64,000 nucleotides of DNA. Source: Bradyrhizobium monzae. GTDB lineage: Bacteria; Pseudomonadota; Alphaproteobacteria; Rhizobiales; Xanthobacteraceae. The notes under the pieces were generated by a model. The model worked only from the letters and a program-made list of their open reading frames with translations, did no database searches and was not told where the DNA came from. The stretch spans positions 248,001 to 312,000 of the forward strand of contig NZ_JAIRDQ010000007.1 of assembly GCF_021458635.1 (NCBI RefSeq), given 5' to 3'. The position numbers and the translations under genes were made by a program. Positions 34,713 to 43,692 of this stretch are shown here, piece by piece; position 1 is the first letter of the stretch, and every line of letters begins with the position of its first letter.

Positions 34713-35270
34713 TCAGGACCTTAATTCGTCGCCCTCACGCGGTACCGGAAGCGGATCGCGGCCGATCCTGGACCGCAGTTCGACCAGATCGATGAAGACG
34801 TCGGCCTGTCGGCGTAGCTCATCGGCGACCATCGGCGGCCGGCTGGCGATCGTCGAGACCACCGTGACCCGGACTCCGCGGCGTTGCACGGCCTCGACGA
34901 GGCAGCGAAAACCGCCGTCGCCGGACAAAAGGATCATCTCGTCGACCCGTTCGGCCAGCTCCATCGCGTCGACGGCGATTTCGACGGCCATGTTGCCTTT
35001 GACCTTGCGCCGACCGAGGTCGTCGACGAATTCCTTGGCGCCCTTTGTGATCACCGTGTAGCCGTTGTAGTCCAGCCAATCGACCAGCGGACGGATCGAC
35101 GAATACTCCTGGTCCTCCATGACCGCCGTGTAATAGAGGGCGCGGACCAGCACGCCGCGGTCGCTGAACTCCTTCAACAGACGCTTGTAGTCGATGTCGA
35201 ACCCAAGCACCCTCGTGGTGGCGTACAGATTGGGACCATCGATGAGCACCGTGATCTTGGCTGCGGACAT
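34713..35270 (-). CDS. NYN-domain (LabA/DUF88-like) putative ribonuclease
   Basis: A 185-residue protein with a PIN-like NYN fold. Acidic active-site residues are in KITVLIDGPNLYATTRVLGF (Asp about 10), KGNMAVEIAVDAMELAERVD and EMILLSGDGGFRCLVEAVQR (Asp in SGDGGF). The start at 35270 is the Met of the conserved part. LabA-like proteins are predicted RNA nucleases; a few act in regulation. It stands alone here. Confidence 0.9.
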   Translation of the reverse strand: MSAAKITVLIDGPNLYATTRVLGFDIDYKRLLKEFSDRGVLVRALYYTAVMEDQEYSSIRPLVDWLDYNGYTVITKGAKEFVDDLGRRKVKGNMAVEIAVDAMELAERVDEMILLSGDGGFRCLVEAVQRRGVRVTVVSTIASRPPMVADELRRQADVFIDLVELRSRIGRDPLPVPREGDELRS

Positions 35271-36102
35271 CCTGGTTGCTCGATTGGCCTGACCGAGACG
35301 GCATCGCCTCGGCTCCCCGCTCGTCAGTTCCAAGCGTCGCCAGACGTGAACTGGCGTCTCGCTCGCGTCGGTGCGGGGGACGGACAAAAGCTATCCGGCG
35401 CCGCGCTTTTCTTCAAAAGCATTTTCATTAATTCTTGAACCAACTCCTACGAAACCGAGACGACCGTACAGCACGACTGAGCGACAGGCTGGCTATGTCC
35501 TATCGACTTCCACTTTTCGATTTTCGCCTGCAGACCCGTCGCAGGGGCTGCAGGTGGTATCTGTTCACTGGCGAGGGCCGTGTTGTCATGCAAGGCTCCG
35601 AAGCAACCCGCGCTGCCGCCAGCTACCAGGCAACCCGTGCGCTGTTTCTGATGCTACTGGCTTCGGCGCGGGGGCCGACTACGTTGCCCAGCCATGGGCT
35701 GAGCCGCTCACCGGATCTGTCCAAGAAAGGCGAGGGCACGGGCCGCACAAGGCGGTCGCCGGTCTGAGAGAGGACTCTCTCGCCGGCGGAAACGCGGTCC
35801 GGGAGGACCGGCGTGGCTTCAGCTGGTCCGAGGCCCTCGCGGTGACGAACTCGCCTCAAGCGGCCGCAGGCCGACCGGCCGGTGGCAGGCCAGGCTGCGC
35901 TCCCACGAGCCGGCGGCACGATGTTCTTCGCGAAAGTTCCCGACGACATTTATCAAGGTGCCATCCTTCCGCTTGCGCGCGAAGGCTGCTCCGCAGAATC
36001 CAGGGCGGCCTAGGCGGACATTCCTTCAATCAGCGCCGATCGATCACCGCTTCAGCCGTGCAAAGGAGCCCGCATGGTCCGCGACCGCCGAGCGCGCAGG
36101 AA
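35271..36102. other. Region with small decayed ORFs
   Basis: No robust gene. A plus frame at 35495-35767 begins MSYRLPLFDFRLQTRRRGCR and continues GRVVMQGSEATRAAASYQAT, resembling a small Bradyrhizobium protein but with an out-of-family tail. Another 30-codon frame (35921-36013) reads MFFAKVPDDIYQGAILPLAR. Both look like remnants. Confidence 0.4.
35495..35767 (+). CDS. Possible small hypothetical protein, tail uncertain
   Basis: The first ~60 residues (LPLFDFRLQTRRRGCRWYLF then GEGRVVMQGSEATRAAASYQ) look like a genuine short protein with a beta-rich start. The last 30 residues are low-complexity and may reflect a frameshift. No function known. Confidence 0.4.
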   Translation: MSYRLPLFDFRLQTRRRGCRWYLFTGEGRVVMQGSEATRAAASYQATRALFLMLLASARGPTTLPSHGLSRSPDLSKKGEGTGRTRRSPV

Positions 36103-38325
36103 TCAGCCGTCGGCCGGCTTCTCGGGCAGGTCGAGCACGTCGCGGATCTTCGCGGCCAAGTCGTTGAAACTGAAGGGCTTGACGATCAGCTGCACGCCCT
36201 TATCGAGGCGACCATTATGAATGATCGCATTGCGGGCGTAGCCCGTCGTGAACAGCACTTTCAGCGACGGACGCAACGCTTTGGCTTGGGAGGCAATCTG
36301 CGCGCCCGTCAAGCCTCCCGGTAGCACAACATCCGTGAACAGGAGGTCCACTCGCGGCTGTCGGTCAAGAATGCGCAGAGCCGCCGGCCCATCGTCAGCC
36401 TCCAGCACGCGATAGCCGAGTTCGCGCAAGCTGTCGACGGAATACGCTCTCACGTCATCGTCGTCTTCGACAACCAGAATTATTTCTCCCTGCGCGGCTT
36501 CGGGGTTGAGCGGTTCGTCGGAAGCTGCGTTGTCCGCCGCATCGCCGGCCAAGCGCGGGAGGTACAGCTTGACGGTCGTGCCCTCGCCCGGCTCCGAATA
36601 GATTTTGATATGGCCGCCGGATTGCTTGACGAACCCATAGACCTGGCTGAGCCCGAGACCCGTACCCTTGCCGACCGGCTTGGTGGTGAAGAACGGCTCG
36701 AAGGCCTGAGCGATCGTCGCGGCGTCCATACCGACGCCGGTGTCGGTGACCGAGATCACTACATATTGGCCAGCCACGACTTCCGTGTGAGCGGCAACAT
36801 AGGCTTCGTCGATGTGTGCGTTGCCTGTTTCCAGCGTCAGGCGCCCCCCTTTAGGCATCGCGTCGCGCGCATTGACGGCGAGGTTGAGGATAGCCGCCTC
36901 GAGCTCGCCGGGATCTGCCTCCACACGCCACAATCCAGCCCCGAGCACCGTCTCGACCGAAATCATCTCGCCCAGCGTCCGGTGAACCATATCCGACATC
37001 CCGTTCACCAGCATGTTGACGTCGAGCGGCTTCGGGTCAAGCGGCTGCCGCCGTGAAAAGGCGAGCAGCCGCTGGGTCAAAGACGCCGCGCGTTGCGCGC
37101 CATTCATCGCATGTCGCATCGCACGCTGGAGGCGTGCCGAATCCGTCGGTAGGTTGCGTTGTAAGGTGTCGAGGTTACCGATAATCACCTGCAGGAGATT
37201 GTTGAAGTCGTGTGCGACGCCTCCGGTGAGCTGCCCCACCGCTTCCATTTTCTGTGACTGGCGCAGCGCTTCTTCGTTGCGCTTCAGTTGCTCGGTCCGT
37301 TCGGCCACCTGCCGCTCTAGGGTGGAATTCAATTCCCTCAGGGCCTGCTGCGCGCGCTCTCGCTGGGCGATCTCCCTCTGCGTCGCTTGGGAAAGACGAG
37401 TGTTGTCGATCGCGACGGCGGCTTCGGCCGCAAGTCCGGTAAGCCCACGCTCCGATCGCTCGTCGAAAACCCCCGGCCTGCCGTGCCCGAAGAACAGCCC
37501 GCCAATCACCTCTCCCGATCTCGATACCACCGGCACCGCGAGATAGCTACGTACCGGCAGATGGCCCTCCGGCATACCTTTGCGCGGCGAATTCTTCCCG
37601 TAGCGGGCGTCTTTCGTGATGTCGTCCGAGCGGATGATGCCTTCGCCGTTGAAGGTCGGAGCGAACACCTCGGTGTTGCGCGGCATCGGAAACTTGGAGA
37701 AGGCTTCCAGCGGCGCGCCTGACAGCGTATAGAGCATGTAGCTTTCGCCAGCGTCATTCGTCAGGTTATAGAAGAACGCGCCGAACTCGGCTCCGCTCAA
37801 CTCGACGCCAGCATCCGTGACGATCTGAACAAGGCGCTGAACATCGGTCTCAGCGGCCAGTGCAGAGCCAGCACGATTGAGGATTTCGAGGGCGCGGCGC
37901 TCCTCGCGTAGGACCTCTTCCGTCTGCCGCTGCGCGGTGCGGTCCCGCAAAATCTTAACGAATCCGATGATCCTTCCGTTCTCGCGGATGGGACTCAATT
38001 CGCCGACGGCCCAGAAGCGACTGCCGTCCTTACGAAGGCGCCAGCCTTCTTCTCCACCGCCCTTCCCTTTGGCGGTCGCATCAGCGATCTCGCGCTGCAG
38101 TTGGGCTTGATTGTTCTCTTCGGTGAAGATGCGACCAAGGGACTTCCCTAGCATCTCCCGTTCATCCCAGCCGAGGATGCGGCTTGCGCCTGTATTCCAG
38201 CTCGTAACCAGGCCATGTTCGTCCGTGCTGATGATCGCCGTGTCGGTAGCGCCATTGACGATCTGCCGCCATTGGGGCGCACTGATTTCGAGCCGGCTGC
38301 GTTGATCTTCATCAATTTCGCTCAT
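36103..38325 (-). CDS. Hybrid sensor histidine kinase/response regulator (PAS-GAF)
   Basis: A 740-residue cytoplasmic hybrid kinase. Order: PAS (about 15-135, IVNGATDTAIISTDEHGLVT), GAF (about 150-310, LNRAGSALAAETDVQRLVQI), a coiled linker (ELNSTLERQVAERTEQLKRN), HisKA with the phospho-His in GGVAHDFNNLLQVI (about 370), ATPase (LNLAVNARDAMP, DTGVGM, FTTKPVGKGTGLGLSQVYGF) and a C-terminal receiver (LVVEDDDDVRAYSVDSLREL, phospho-Asp in LLFTDVVLPGG, Lys in IVKPFSF). The Met at 38325 starts the conserved part. Such kinases sense a redox, light or ligand signal; the cofactor cannot be deduced. No operon partner. Confidence 0.93.
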   Translation of the reverse strand: MSEIDEDQRSRLEISAPQWRQIVNGATDTAIISTDEHGLVTSWNTGASRILGWDEREMLGKSLGRIFTEENNQAQLQREIADATAKGKGGGEEGWRLRKDGSRFWAVGELSPIRENGRIIGFVKILRDRTAQRQTEEVLREERRALEILNRAGSALAAETDVQRLVQIVTDAGVELSGAEFGAFFYNLTNDAGESYMLYTLSGAPLEAFSKFPMPRNTEVFAPTFNGEGIIRSDDITKDARYGKNSPRKGMPEGHLPVRSYLAVPVVSRSGEVIGGLFFGHGRPGVFDERSERGLTGLAAEAAVAIDNTRLSQATQREIAQRERAQQALRELNSTLERQVAERTEQLKRNEEALRQSQKMEAVGQLTGGVAHDFNNLLQVIIGNLDTLQRNLPTDSARLQRAMRHAMNGAQRAASLTQRLLAFSRRQPLDPKPLDVNMLVNGMSDMVHRTLGEMISVETVLGAGLWRVEADPGELEAAILNLAVNARDAMPKGGRLTLETGNAHIDEAYVAAHTEVVAGQYVVISVTDTGVGMDAATIAQAFEPFFTTKPVGKGTGLGLSQVYGFVKQSGGHIKIYSEPGEGTTVKLYLPRLAGDAADNAASDEPLNPEAAQGEIILVVEDDDDVRAYSVDSLRELGYRVLEADDGPAALRILDRQPRVDLLFTDVVLPGGLTGAQIASQAKALRPSLKVLFTTGYARNAIIHNGRLDKGVQLIVKPFSFNDLAAKIRDVLDLPEKPADG

Positions 38326-39175
38326 CGATAATCCTGACCCTGCGGAGCGCGCCGCTACGCGCTGGCGGCCGATCCTGGAGACACGACCGCTAGGACGTCG
38401 GATCATCGACGCGCAGAATCGATGTGCGAGACGGCCTCGGCGGCTGGCATGATTGACACTCGGGCAACGCTACAGCTTTACCGCGAGTTCCCGTTGCATG
38501 GCTGCTCCTCCGCGAAACAAAAATTCGAAAAAGCGGGGAACGGGCTACGTGTTGCGTCAACGGGCGGCGCCGACTCTCCCGAAAATATTTTCGCCTGTTG
38601 GGGGCTTTGCAGAGCGGCCAAGGCCGGGCCGACTCTATCCGGAGATCGCCTCGGCACGGTCTCGTCGTGCTGATCCTCGTCTAGGGGCGCGATATCGTAA
38701 GACTCACGTCGAGGCGCGAGACATGGAAGGAAACATCAGAGCCCGTTAGGGATGGGCCTTCTGATGATCGTGCAATAGCTTCGCTGGCGCCGGATGGGTG
38801 AACCTTCAGAGCCGATCGGGGGTCACATTGGGCGCTGAATAACAGCAGCGCGCTGAGCGCGGTATGCACTATCGCCGGATTGATGGACGAGGAAAACGTC
38901 AGCTCGCCGATCAAGTCGTGGATGGCGTCCGCCGAATGAGAACTTCATCGGCCCGATCGCAGGCGGTCGGGAACGGCACGGCCTTTTCCGCCTTGGCGCC
39001 TTCGTGGCGGCCCGAGGCAACCTGCGATAGGGTCGGACGCGCACTGAATATCTTGTTGCGGAATCTTTTTAACGCAAGTGGGTCTACTATGTCGCGCGCG
39101 CACTCGCATAGCTTCGGTAGCTTCCAACAAGCGCCCGGCAATATAGCCGCGCCAGATCTCCCCCATTTAGCATGC
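38326..39175. other. Gene-free stretch (about 850 bp)
   Basis: I found no frame on either strand that reads as a credible protein, and no RNA gene. It separates the hybrid kinase from the glycosyltransferase at the edge of the heat-shock locus. Confidence 0.45.
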
Positions 39176-40291
39176 TCAATTAACTTCATTTGCGACTGCA
39201 GCTCCCGCATGGGAACGGCGGGCCGAATGCCCAGCCATACTCAACAGATGATGCTCGGATGCACGCATTCTAAGCATCTTCTGATAAAGCTTCACGTACT
39301 CTGCTGCCATGCGCGTTGCGGAGAAGCGGTCCTCGAAGCGGGCGCGAACGGCCTTTCGATCCAGCGAAAGCAAGTTCGGCACCGCTTGCACGGCTTCGTC
39401 TACGCTTTCAACGATGCGTCCGGTAATGCCGTCTTCAATGATCTCAGCGACCGATCCTCCGCGGAACGCCAAAACGGGTGTGCCGCATGCCATCGCCTCG
39501 ATCATGACGAGACCAAATGGCTCCGGCCAATCAATTGGAAACAGCAGCGCTGCGGCGTTTCCTAGAAAGTTCGTCTTTTCGCTCTCGTTGATCTCGCCGA
39601 TGAATTCGACCTCCGGTACGTCAAGCAGCGGCGCAATAGTGTCGCGAAAATAGGTCTCATCGGCATGGTCGACCTTCGCCGCGATCTTCAACGGAAGTCC
39701 TGCCGCTCGCGCAATTGCGACGGCGCGGTCAGGCCGCTTCTCCGGAGAAATTCGCCCAAGGAAGGCGAGATAGCCACCGCCCGGGTGATAGGTCGGCTTG
39801 TGCAGATCCAGCGGCAGCCCGTGATAGACAGTTGAGATGAAATTGGCTCGCGGCAGTGGCGCGCGCTGAGCATTGGAGATCGACACCAAGGGCATCTCAG
39901 GGAAATGGGCGTAGAACGGCAGGTGGTCAGGCAGGTCCTGCCGCCCGTGCAGGGTCGTTACTGTTCGTGCCGCCTGCGTCCGAAACAGCGGAAAGTGCAA
40001 GTAATCGACGTGGAAATGGAGGACGTCAAACTCCCCAGCGCGCTCCCGGACCTTGTCGAGGAGCACCATTTGGTGCGGGATGGAATTTTGAACATCCGGA
40101 TCGAGCCGCAGGGCCCGCGGCGTGCACGGAACGAGTTCGGCTGAGGTGATGGAATCCCCGCTCGAAAACAGGGTGACCTTGTGACCCTGTCTGACCAACT
40201 CCTCCGTCAGGTAATGCACGACCCGCTCGGTACCGCCATAAAGCCGGGGTGGTACGCTCTCGAATAGCGGGGCAATCTGCGCGATCTTCAT
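39176..40291 (-). CDS. Glycosyltransferase family 4 protein (copy 2)
   Basis: A 371-residue GT4 enzyme, clearly paralogous to 14147-15235 (start MKIAQIAPLFESVPPRLYGG; C-terminal FLGRISPEKRPDRAVAIARA and EPFGLVMIEAMACGTPVLAF). It is predicted to be cytoplasmic, with donor sugar unknown. It overlaps the upstream small gene by an ATGA, so they are translated together. It sits at the left edge of the heat-shock locus. Confidence 0.9.
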   Translation of the reverse strand: MKIAQIAPLFESVPPRLYGGTERVVHYLTEELVRQGHKVTLFSSGDSITSAELVPCTPRALRLDPDVQNSIPHQMVLLDKVRERAGEFDVLHFHVDYLHFPLFRTQAARTVTTLHGRQDLPDHLPFYAHFPEMPLVSISNAQRAPLPRANFISTVYHGLPLDLHKPTYHPGGGYLAFLGRISPEKRPDRAVAIARAAGLPLKIAAKVDHADETYFRDTIAPLLDVPEVEFIGEINESEKTNFLGNAAALLFPIDWPEPFGLVMIEAMACGTPVLAFRGGSVAEIIEDGITGRIVESVDEAVQAVPNLLSLDRKAVRARFEDRFSATRMAAEYVKLYQKMLRMRASEHHLLSMAGHSARRSHAGAAVANEVN

Positions 40292-40608
40292 TCCGTTCTC
40301 CGTGCTTCCAATCGGTTCATGCTCAGTACAACTTCAGGTCTAGCCGGCCTTGCCACCACGGCTGCGCCGATACGCGGCGGCGCTGCGACCTCAGACGGAG
40401 CTAGCCGTTCCGGGAAGTCATCATGCACCGCCGCCGGGAAGCGGCTCTTGCGTTCGCGCTTGGCCTCGGCCCCTTGCGCTACCGGCGAACCAAGCCGGCC
40501 TGGAGAGCCGATGCTGACACCGAGCGCGGCGAAGCACGGCGGATCACTCGCAGGAAATGATTCCAGAAGCGCCGTCTCGACCACGTCGTTTTGGACTGCT
40601 GGTGCCAT
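40288..40608 (-). CDS. Small hypothetical protein coupled to the glycosyltransferase
   Basis: A 106-residue Pro/Ala/Arg-rich protein; only the N-terminal part (NDVVETALLESFPASDPPCF) looks conserved, the pattern E-A-L-L-E-S-F-P-A-S-D-P-P being familiar from small rhizobial proteins. The stop overlaps the glycosyltransferase start (ATGA). Start codon ATG 40608, with GTG 40614 as alternative. Function unknown. Confidence 0.55.
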   Translation of the reverse strand: MAPAVQNDVVETALLESFPASDPPCFAALGVSIGSPGRLGSPVAQGAEAKRERKSRFPAAVHDDFPERLAPSEVAAPPRIGAAVVARPARPEVVLSMNRLEARRTE

Positions 40609-40745
40609 CGTCACTCGCGTTGGGTAAGTACGCTTGGAGGGCCCGGCCGAGGCGCAGGACGGCAGGAACTCCTTCCAATCGTCTCAGCCGGACCCGCCAA
40701 AAACATTGGTGCGGCACGGGTGTTTTCGCAAGGGACTGCTGGGGA

Positions 40746-40775
40746 CTTGAAACGATCGAGGCTGCTTCTAATTTG
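40746..40775 (+). promoter_or_regulatory. RpoH-type promoter of hsp20 copy 1
   Basis: CTTGAAA (-35, from 40746), then CTAATTTG (-10, 40768-40775), with 18 bp between CTTG and CTA. The same CTTG-N18-CTA layout occurs at three other heat-shock genes in this window. Confidence 0.7.
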
Positions 40776-40781
40776 ATGGGT

Positions 40782-40893
40782 GACCGGCGAGTAATCGCAC
40801 GGCATACCGGGCGCCTTCCGCAGGGCCCGGTCAGCGGGCGCCCGGCAGGTGCCCAGGCGCTCCTATCCATGTTGCTCAAAGGAGGATATGGCT
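40782..40893 (+). ncRNA. ROSE-type RNA thermometer, hsp20 copy 1
   Basis: The 112-nt leader has GC-rich hairpins (GGGCGCC region) and ends in the diagnostic ROSE helix: CCATGTTGCTC (40867-40877) pairs imperfectly with GGAGGATATGG (40881-40891), burying the Shine-Dalgarno sequence. In ROSE elements UUGCU opposite the ribosome-binding site melts at heat-shock temperature and allows translation. Copies occur at 45830-45960, 50466-50560 and 52614-52723. Confidence 0.85.
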
Positions 40894-41347
40894 ATGACCA
40901 CGCTTGATCTTGCTCCCCTGTGGCGATCGACAGTTGGGTTCGATCGGTTGTTCGACTTTCTCGAGGACTCCGGCCGATGGACCGGCGGGGACAACTACCC
41001 CCCCCTACGACATCCAACGCGTCGGCGAGGACCACTACCAAATCTCGCTGGCTCTTGCGGGCTTCACGCCTGAGGAAGTTTCCATTACGGCCGAGCAGAA
41101 CACCATGACCATTGAGGGTCGAAAGGCCGATAAGGGCAGCCATCAATATCTCTATCAAGGCATCTCTTCGCGCCCATTCCGGCGGATCTTCAATCTGGCC
41201 GAATACGTGGAAGTGAAGGGCGCCTCGTTCGAGAACGGCATGCTCAAGATCGATCTGGCACGGGAGATTCCCGAGGCGATGAAGCCGCGCCAGATTGCGA
41301 TCAGCAAGGGCGATCACCAGCAAGTCGAGAACAAGCAAGCCGCCTAA
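40894..41347 (+). pseudogene. Small heat-shock protein (Hsp20 class A) with +1 frameshift
   Basis: Hsp20 chaperones bind unfolding proteins. The first frame reads MTTLDLAPLWRSTVGFDRLF and GGDNYPP. At a run of eight C (40998-41005) the frame shifts, and the rest (YDIQRVGEDHYQISLALAGF, RPFRRIFNLAEYVEVKGASF, AMKPRQIAI) is in the next frame. Seven C would restore one continuous protein matching the intact paralogue at 52724. The homopolymer length could be a true slippage mutation, phase variation, or a sequencing error. I chose the ATG at 40894, well spaced from AAAGGAGG. The alpha-crystallin domain spans about 40-130, and the C-terminal I-x-I-type motif is RQIAI. Confidence 0.85.
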
Positions 41348-41427
41348 CACCGCCTGCGCCGCAGTTGAATTGCGCGGCGTATCCACGCCGCCTCGCGAAC
41401 CTTTGGAACAAAGAAAGGAGAAACCCT

Positions 41428-41925
41428 ATGGCTATCACCGATCTGATCCCTTGGGGCCGCGGTCGTGATCTGACCACCCGTCGCTCCGAAAACTACAATC
41501 CGGTTCTAACCCTGCATCGGGAGATGAACCGGCTATTCGATGATGTCTTCCGGGGCTTCGATGTGGCCCCGTCTGGCGGCAGCTTTTTCGAGCAGTCGAT
41601 GAATTGGCCGAGCATTGAGGTCAATGAGAGTGACAAGGACGTGAAGGTCACGGCGGAGTTGCCGGGCCTCGACGAGAAAGACGTCCAGGTCGAACTTGCC
41701 AATGGCGTTCTCTCGATCAAGGGAGAAAAGAAAACCGAGACGGAAGACAAGGATCGCAAGTTCAGTGAGCGCTACTATGGCAGGTTCGAACGGCGCATCC
41801 CGATCGACGACGTGGACCAGGACAAGATCTCTGCTGCGTTCAAGAACGGCGTGCTGACGGTCACCATGCCAAAGCTGCCGCAAGCGGAATCCAAGGTGAA
41901 GCGTATTGCGATCAACTTGAAATGA
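41428..41925 (+). CDS. Small heat-shock protein (Hsp20 class B)
   Basis: A 165-residue chaperone of a different subclass from the other hsp20 genes here: N-terminus MAITDLIPWGRGRDLTTRRS, alpha-crystallin domain from about 55 (PSIEVNESDKDVKVTAELPG) through FERRIPIDDVDQDKISAAFK and the A-x-x-x-n-GVL motif KNGVLTVTMPK. The tail is VKRIAINLK, with the I-x-I-like motif. It has AAAGGAG before the ATG and no ROSE hairpin of its own, so it is probably co-transcribed with the upstream hsp20 (80 bp). A hairpin terminator follows at 41936-41956. Confidence 0.95.
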   Translation: MAITDLIPWGRGRDLTTRRSENYNPVLTLHREMNRLFDDVFRGFDVAPSGGSFFEQSMNWPSIEVNESDKDVKVTAELPGLDEKDVQVELANGVLSIKGEKKTETEDKDRKFSERYYGRFERRIPIDDVDQDKISAAFKNGVLTVTMPKLPQAESKVKRIAINLK

Positions 41926-41935
41926 CGCAAATCGG

Positions 41936-41956
41936 CGGGAGCGGTTTTCGCTCCCG
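41936..41956. terminator. Hairpin terminator after hsp20 class B gene
   Basis: CGGGAGCG (41936-41943), loop GTTTT, CGCTCCCG (41949-41956). It lies 10 bp after the stop of the class B hsp20 gene. Confidence 0.6.
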
Positions 41957-41988
41957 TCCTGCTTCTAGTAAAGCAAACCGTCTCGGGG

Positions 41989-42195
41989 ATGTGCCCAAAC
42001 ATGGACACAAAGCGGAAATCCAGTTTCGCAGGCGCCGCTGAAGTCGTTGCGCATGCGGAGATCGCGGCTCAACACATTAAGGAACTGAAAGTCGCCTGTG
42101 CGAACGGAGATAAGGCGGCGGCCCGTCGATCGCTGCGCCAGGCAATCAGCGAACTCGAGCTGGCTCGCGCTATGGTGCGGACCGGTCTCGATTGA
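41989..42195 (+). CDS. Small helical hypothetical protein (68 aa)
   Basis: Mostly helix: AEIAAQHIKELKVACANGDK, then ARRSLRQAISELELARAMVR. The alternative start is ATG 42001 (MDTKRKSSF). No signal peptide or motif. It sits directly downstream of the hsp20 operon terminator. Function unknown. Confidence 0.5.
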   Translation: MCPNMDTKRKSSFAGAAEVVAHAEIAAQHIKELKVACANGDKAAARRSLRQAISELELARAMVRTGLD

Positions 42196-42232
42196 GTCCG
42201 ACGGATTCCGTTTCCGTTCGCGTGCGACCGGC

Positions 42233-42559
42233 TCAAGCAGAATGTTGGCTGGCTCTCGTGCGTAGCATCGCCTTGAGCTTGGCCGAGAGCTCTCGAGAGG
42301 AAAACGGTTTGCTGAGGAGCATGCTGCCGTTGATACGCTTGCCAGTCTCTTCGTTGAGATCCGGACGGCCGCTGCAGTACACGATGGGCAAGCCGCGTTG
42401 CTGGCGTTGAAGTTCAAGTCCAACGTCCAGTCCAGAGACGCCGGGTATCGCGAGATCGATGATCGCCAAATCGATGGCTTGATCGGAAAGTGTTGCCAGC
42501 GCCGCATCCAGATTGTCAGCTGCGATCGCTTGGTATTTGTCGTGATTTCGCGAAGACAA
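42233..42559 (-). pseudogene. Response regulator receiver fragment lacking its N-terminus
   Basis: Reads as a CheY-like receiver with the phospho-Asp region (IDLAIIDLAIPGVSGLDVGL), LPIVYCSGRPDL and the conserved Lys (MLLSKPFSSRELSAKL). The first ~20 residues with the acidic DD pair are absent, since the frame starts at MSSRNHDKYQAIAADNLDAA. It is probably a truncated remnant next to a KaiC-like fragment. Confidence 0.7.
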
Positions 42560-42569
42560 GACCCCGCGT

Positions 42570-42720
42570 CATGACGTTGATGCCAGTTGCCGGGATGGTC
42601 CGCCGGTGCGTCGAGGCGGAGAATGTCCGGGTCGTGATGCTCGACAGCCTGAGCGGTTATCAGAACGCCATGCCCGCCGAGCAGTTGCTGCCTTTGTTTT
42701 CACCCGTAGCACCGACCGAG
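42570..42720 (+). pseudogene. KaiC-like ATPase fragment
   Basis: The plus frame around 42590-42690 reads RRCVEAENVRVVMLDSLSGY and QNAMPAEQLL, matching the Walker B region of KaiC-family RecA-like ATPases (typically R-R-x-V-E, V-V-x-I-D-S-L-N-G-Y). Nothing before or after continues the homology in a single frame, so it is a decayed remnant. Confidence 0.55.
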
Positions 42721-43114
42721 CCACACGGCCCGGCAAAAGCATCTTCCTCTAGGCGGCTGATGAGGTGCTGTTTTCGCGTCAGGAGGATTGCCACGCTCGT
42801 CATCGGAGGCGTGAGTTCTGGATACTGGTACATTGGTCGGCCCCCCTATCTTCATTGTCGCGATGCAACGAAGCCGACGCTCCGAGGCGCTCGACCGAGC
42901 GTGCCGGAGTCCCTTCTGGATGCCCGCAAAACTCACGAACGGAACGTCAGTTCCTTTGTTCATTGGCTATCACTATGGGTACGGGCGCTCCTTGGAACAG
43001 GCGACGGTCAGCATAGTTGCCAGCCCAATAACAACGAGGTACGTGGGCCGGCAGACGACGGCGCGGCCCGCCTTCAGCTCTCGGCAGTGCTCTTAGAAGT
43101 CGGTAGCGAATCGG
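42721..43114. other. Gene-free stretch
   Basis: No supportable gene. A plus frame contains VRRIATLVIGGVSSGYWYIG, which might be a leftover membrane-anchor segment, but nothing coherent follows. Confidence 0.4.
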
Positions 43115-43592
43115 TGCCAAACCTCCCGATGACTGCGGCCGGTCATGCCGCTCTTAATGACGAACTAGCCGACCGCGTTAGAATCAAGCGCCGCATCTTG
43201 CCGAGCGCATTCAGCAAGCGATTGCCGACGAACCCAACCTCGTTGAGAATTCGGAATATCAGACTGCGCTAACCGACCAAGCCCTCAACGAGGCTCGCAT
43301 AGCCGAGTTAGAAACCAAGCTTGCACGTGCAGAAATTATCGATGTGTCCAAACTGTCCGGCGAAACCATCAAGTTCGGCGCGACGGTCACGCTGACGGAC
43401 CAGGATACGGGCGAGGAGCGAATTTGCCAAATCGTCGGCGAGCCGGAAGCCAACCTGGCCAGAGGCGAGATCTCAGTCAGCTCACCGATCGCACGGGCGT
43501 TGATAGGCAGGTCCAAAGGCTCAGTCGTAGCCGTCGAGACCCCAGGCGGCGACAAGAGTTACAAGGTTGAGCAAGTTAGATGGCTGCCCTAG
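43115..43592 (+). pseudogene. greA: GreA-like transcription elongation factor, frameshifted
   Basis: GreA rescues stalled RNA polymerase. The first frame (start near GTG 43115) reads PMTAAGHAALNDELADRVRI. After about 43200 the homology continues in another frame: ERIQQAIADEPNLVENSEYQ, then LNEARIAELETKLARAEIID and the C-terminal FKBP-like domain (VSKLSGETIKFGATVTLTDQ, ISVSSPIARALIGRSKGSVV). One frameshift separates the coiled-coil start from the rest. The coiled-coil acidic tip (usually DLSEN) reads EPNLVENSEY, which is diverged. The intact frame from 43344 encodes only the C-terminal domain. Confidence 0.8.
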
Positions 43593-43692
43593 AAGCAGAA
43601 GGGCTGGCCTTTAGCCAACGGCCCGCCAGAGCATTGCTCACCTTTGGATTTGGCTGCGTCAGACCGGCCACATTGTCTTGAACCCGCTCGCA

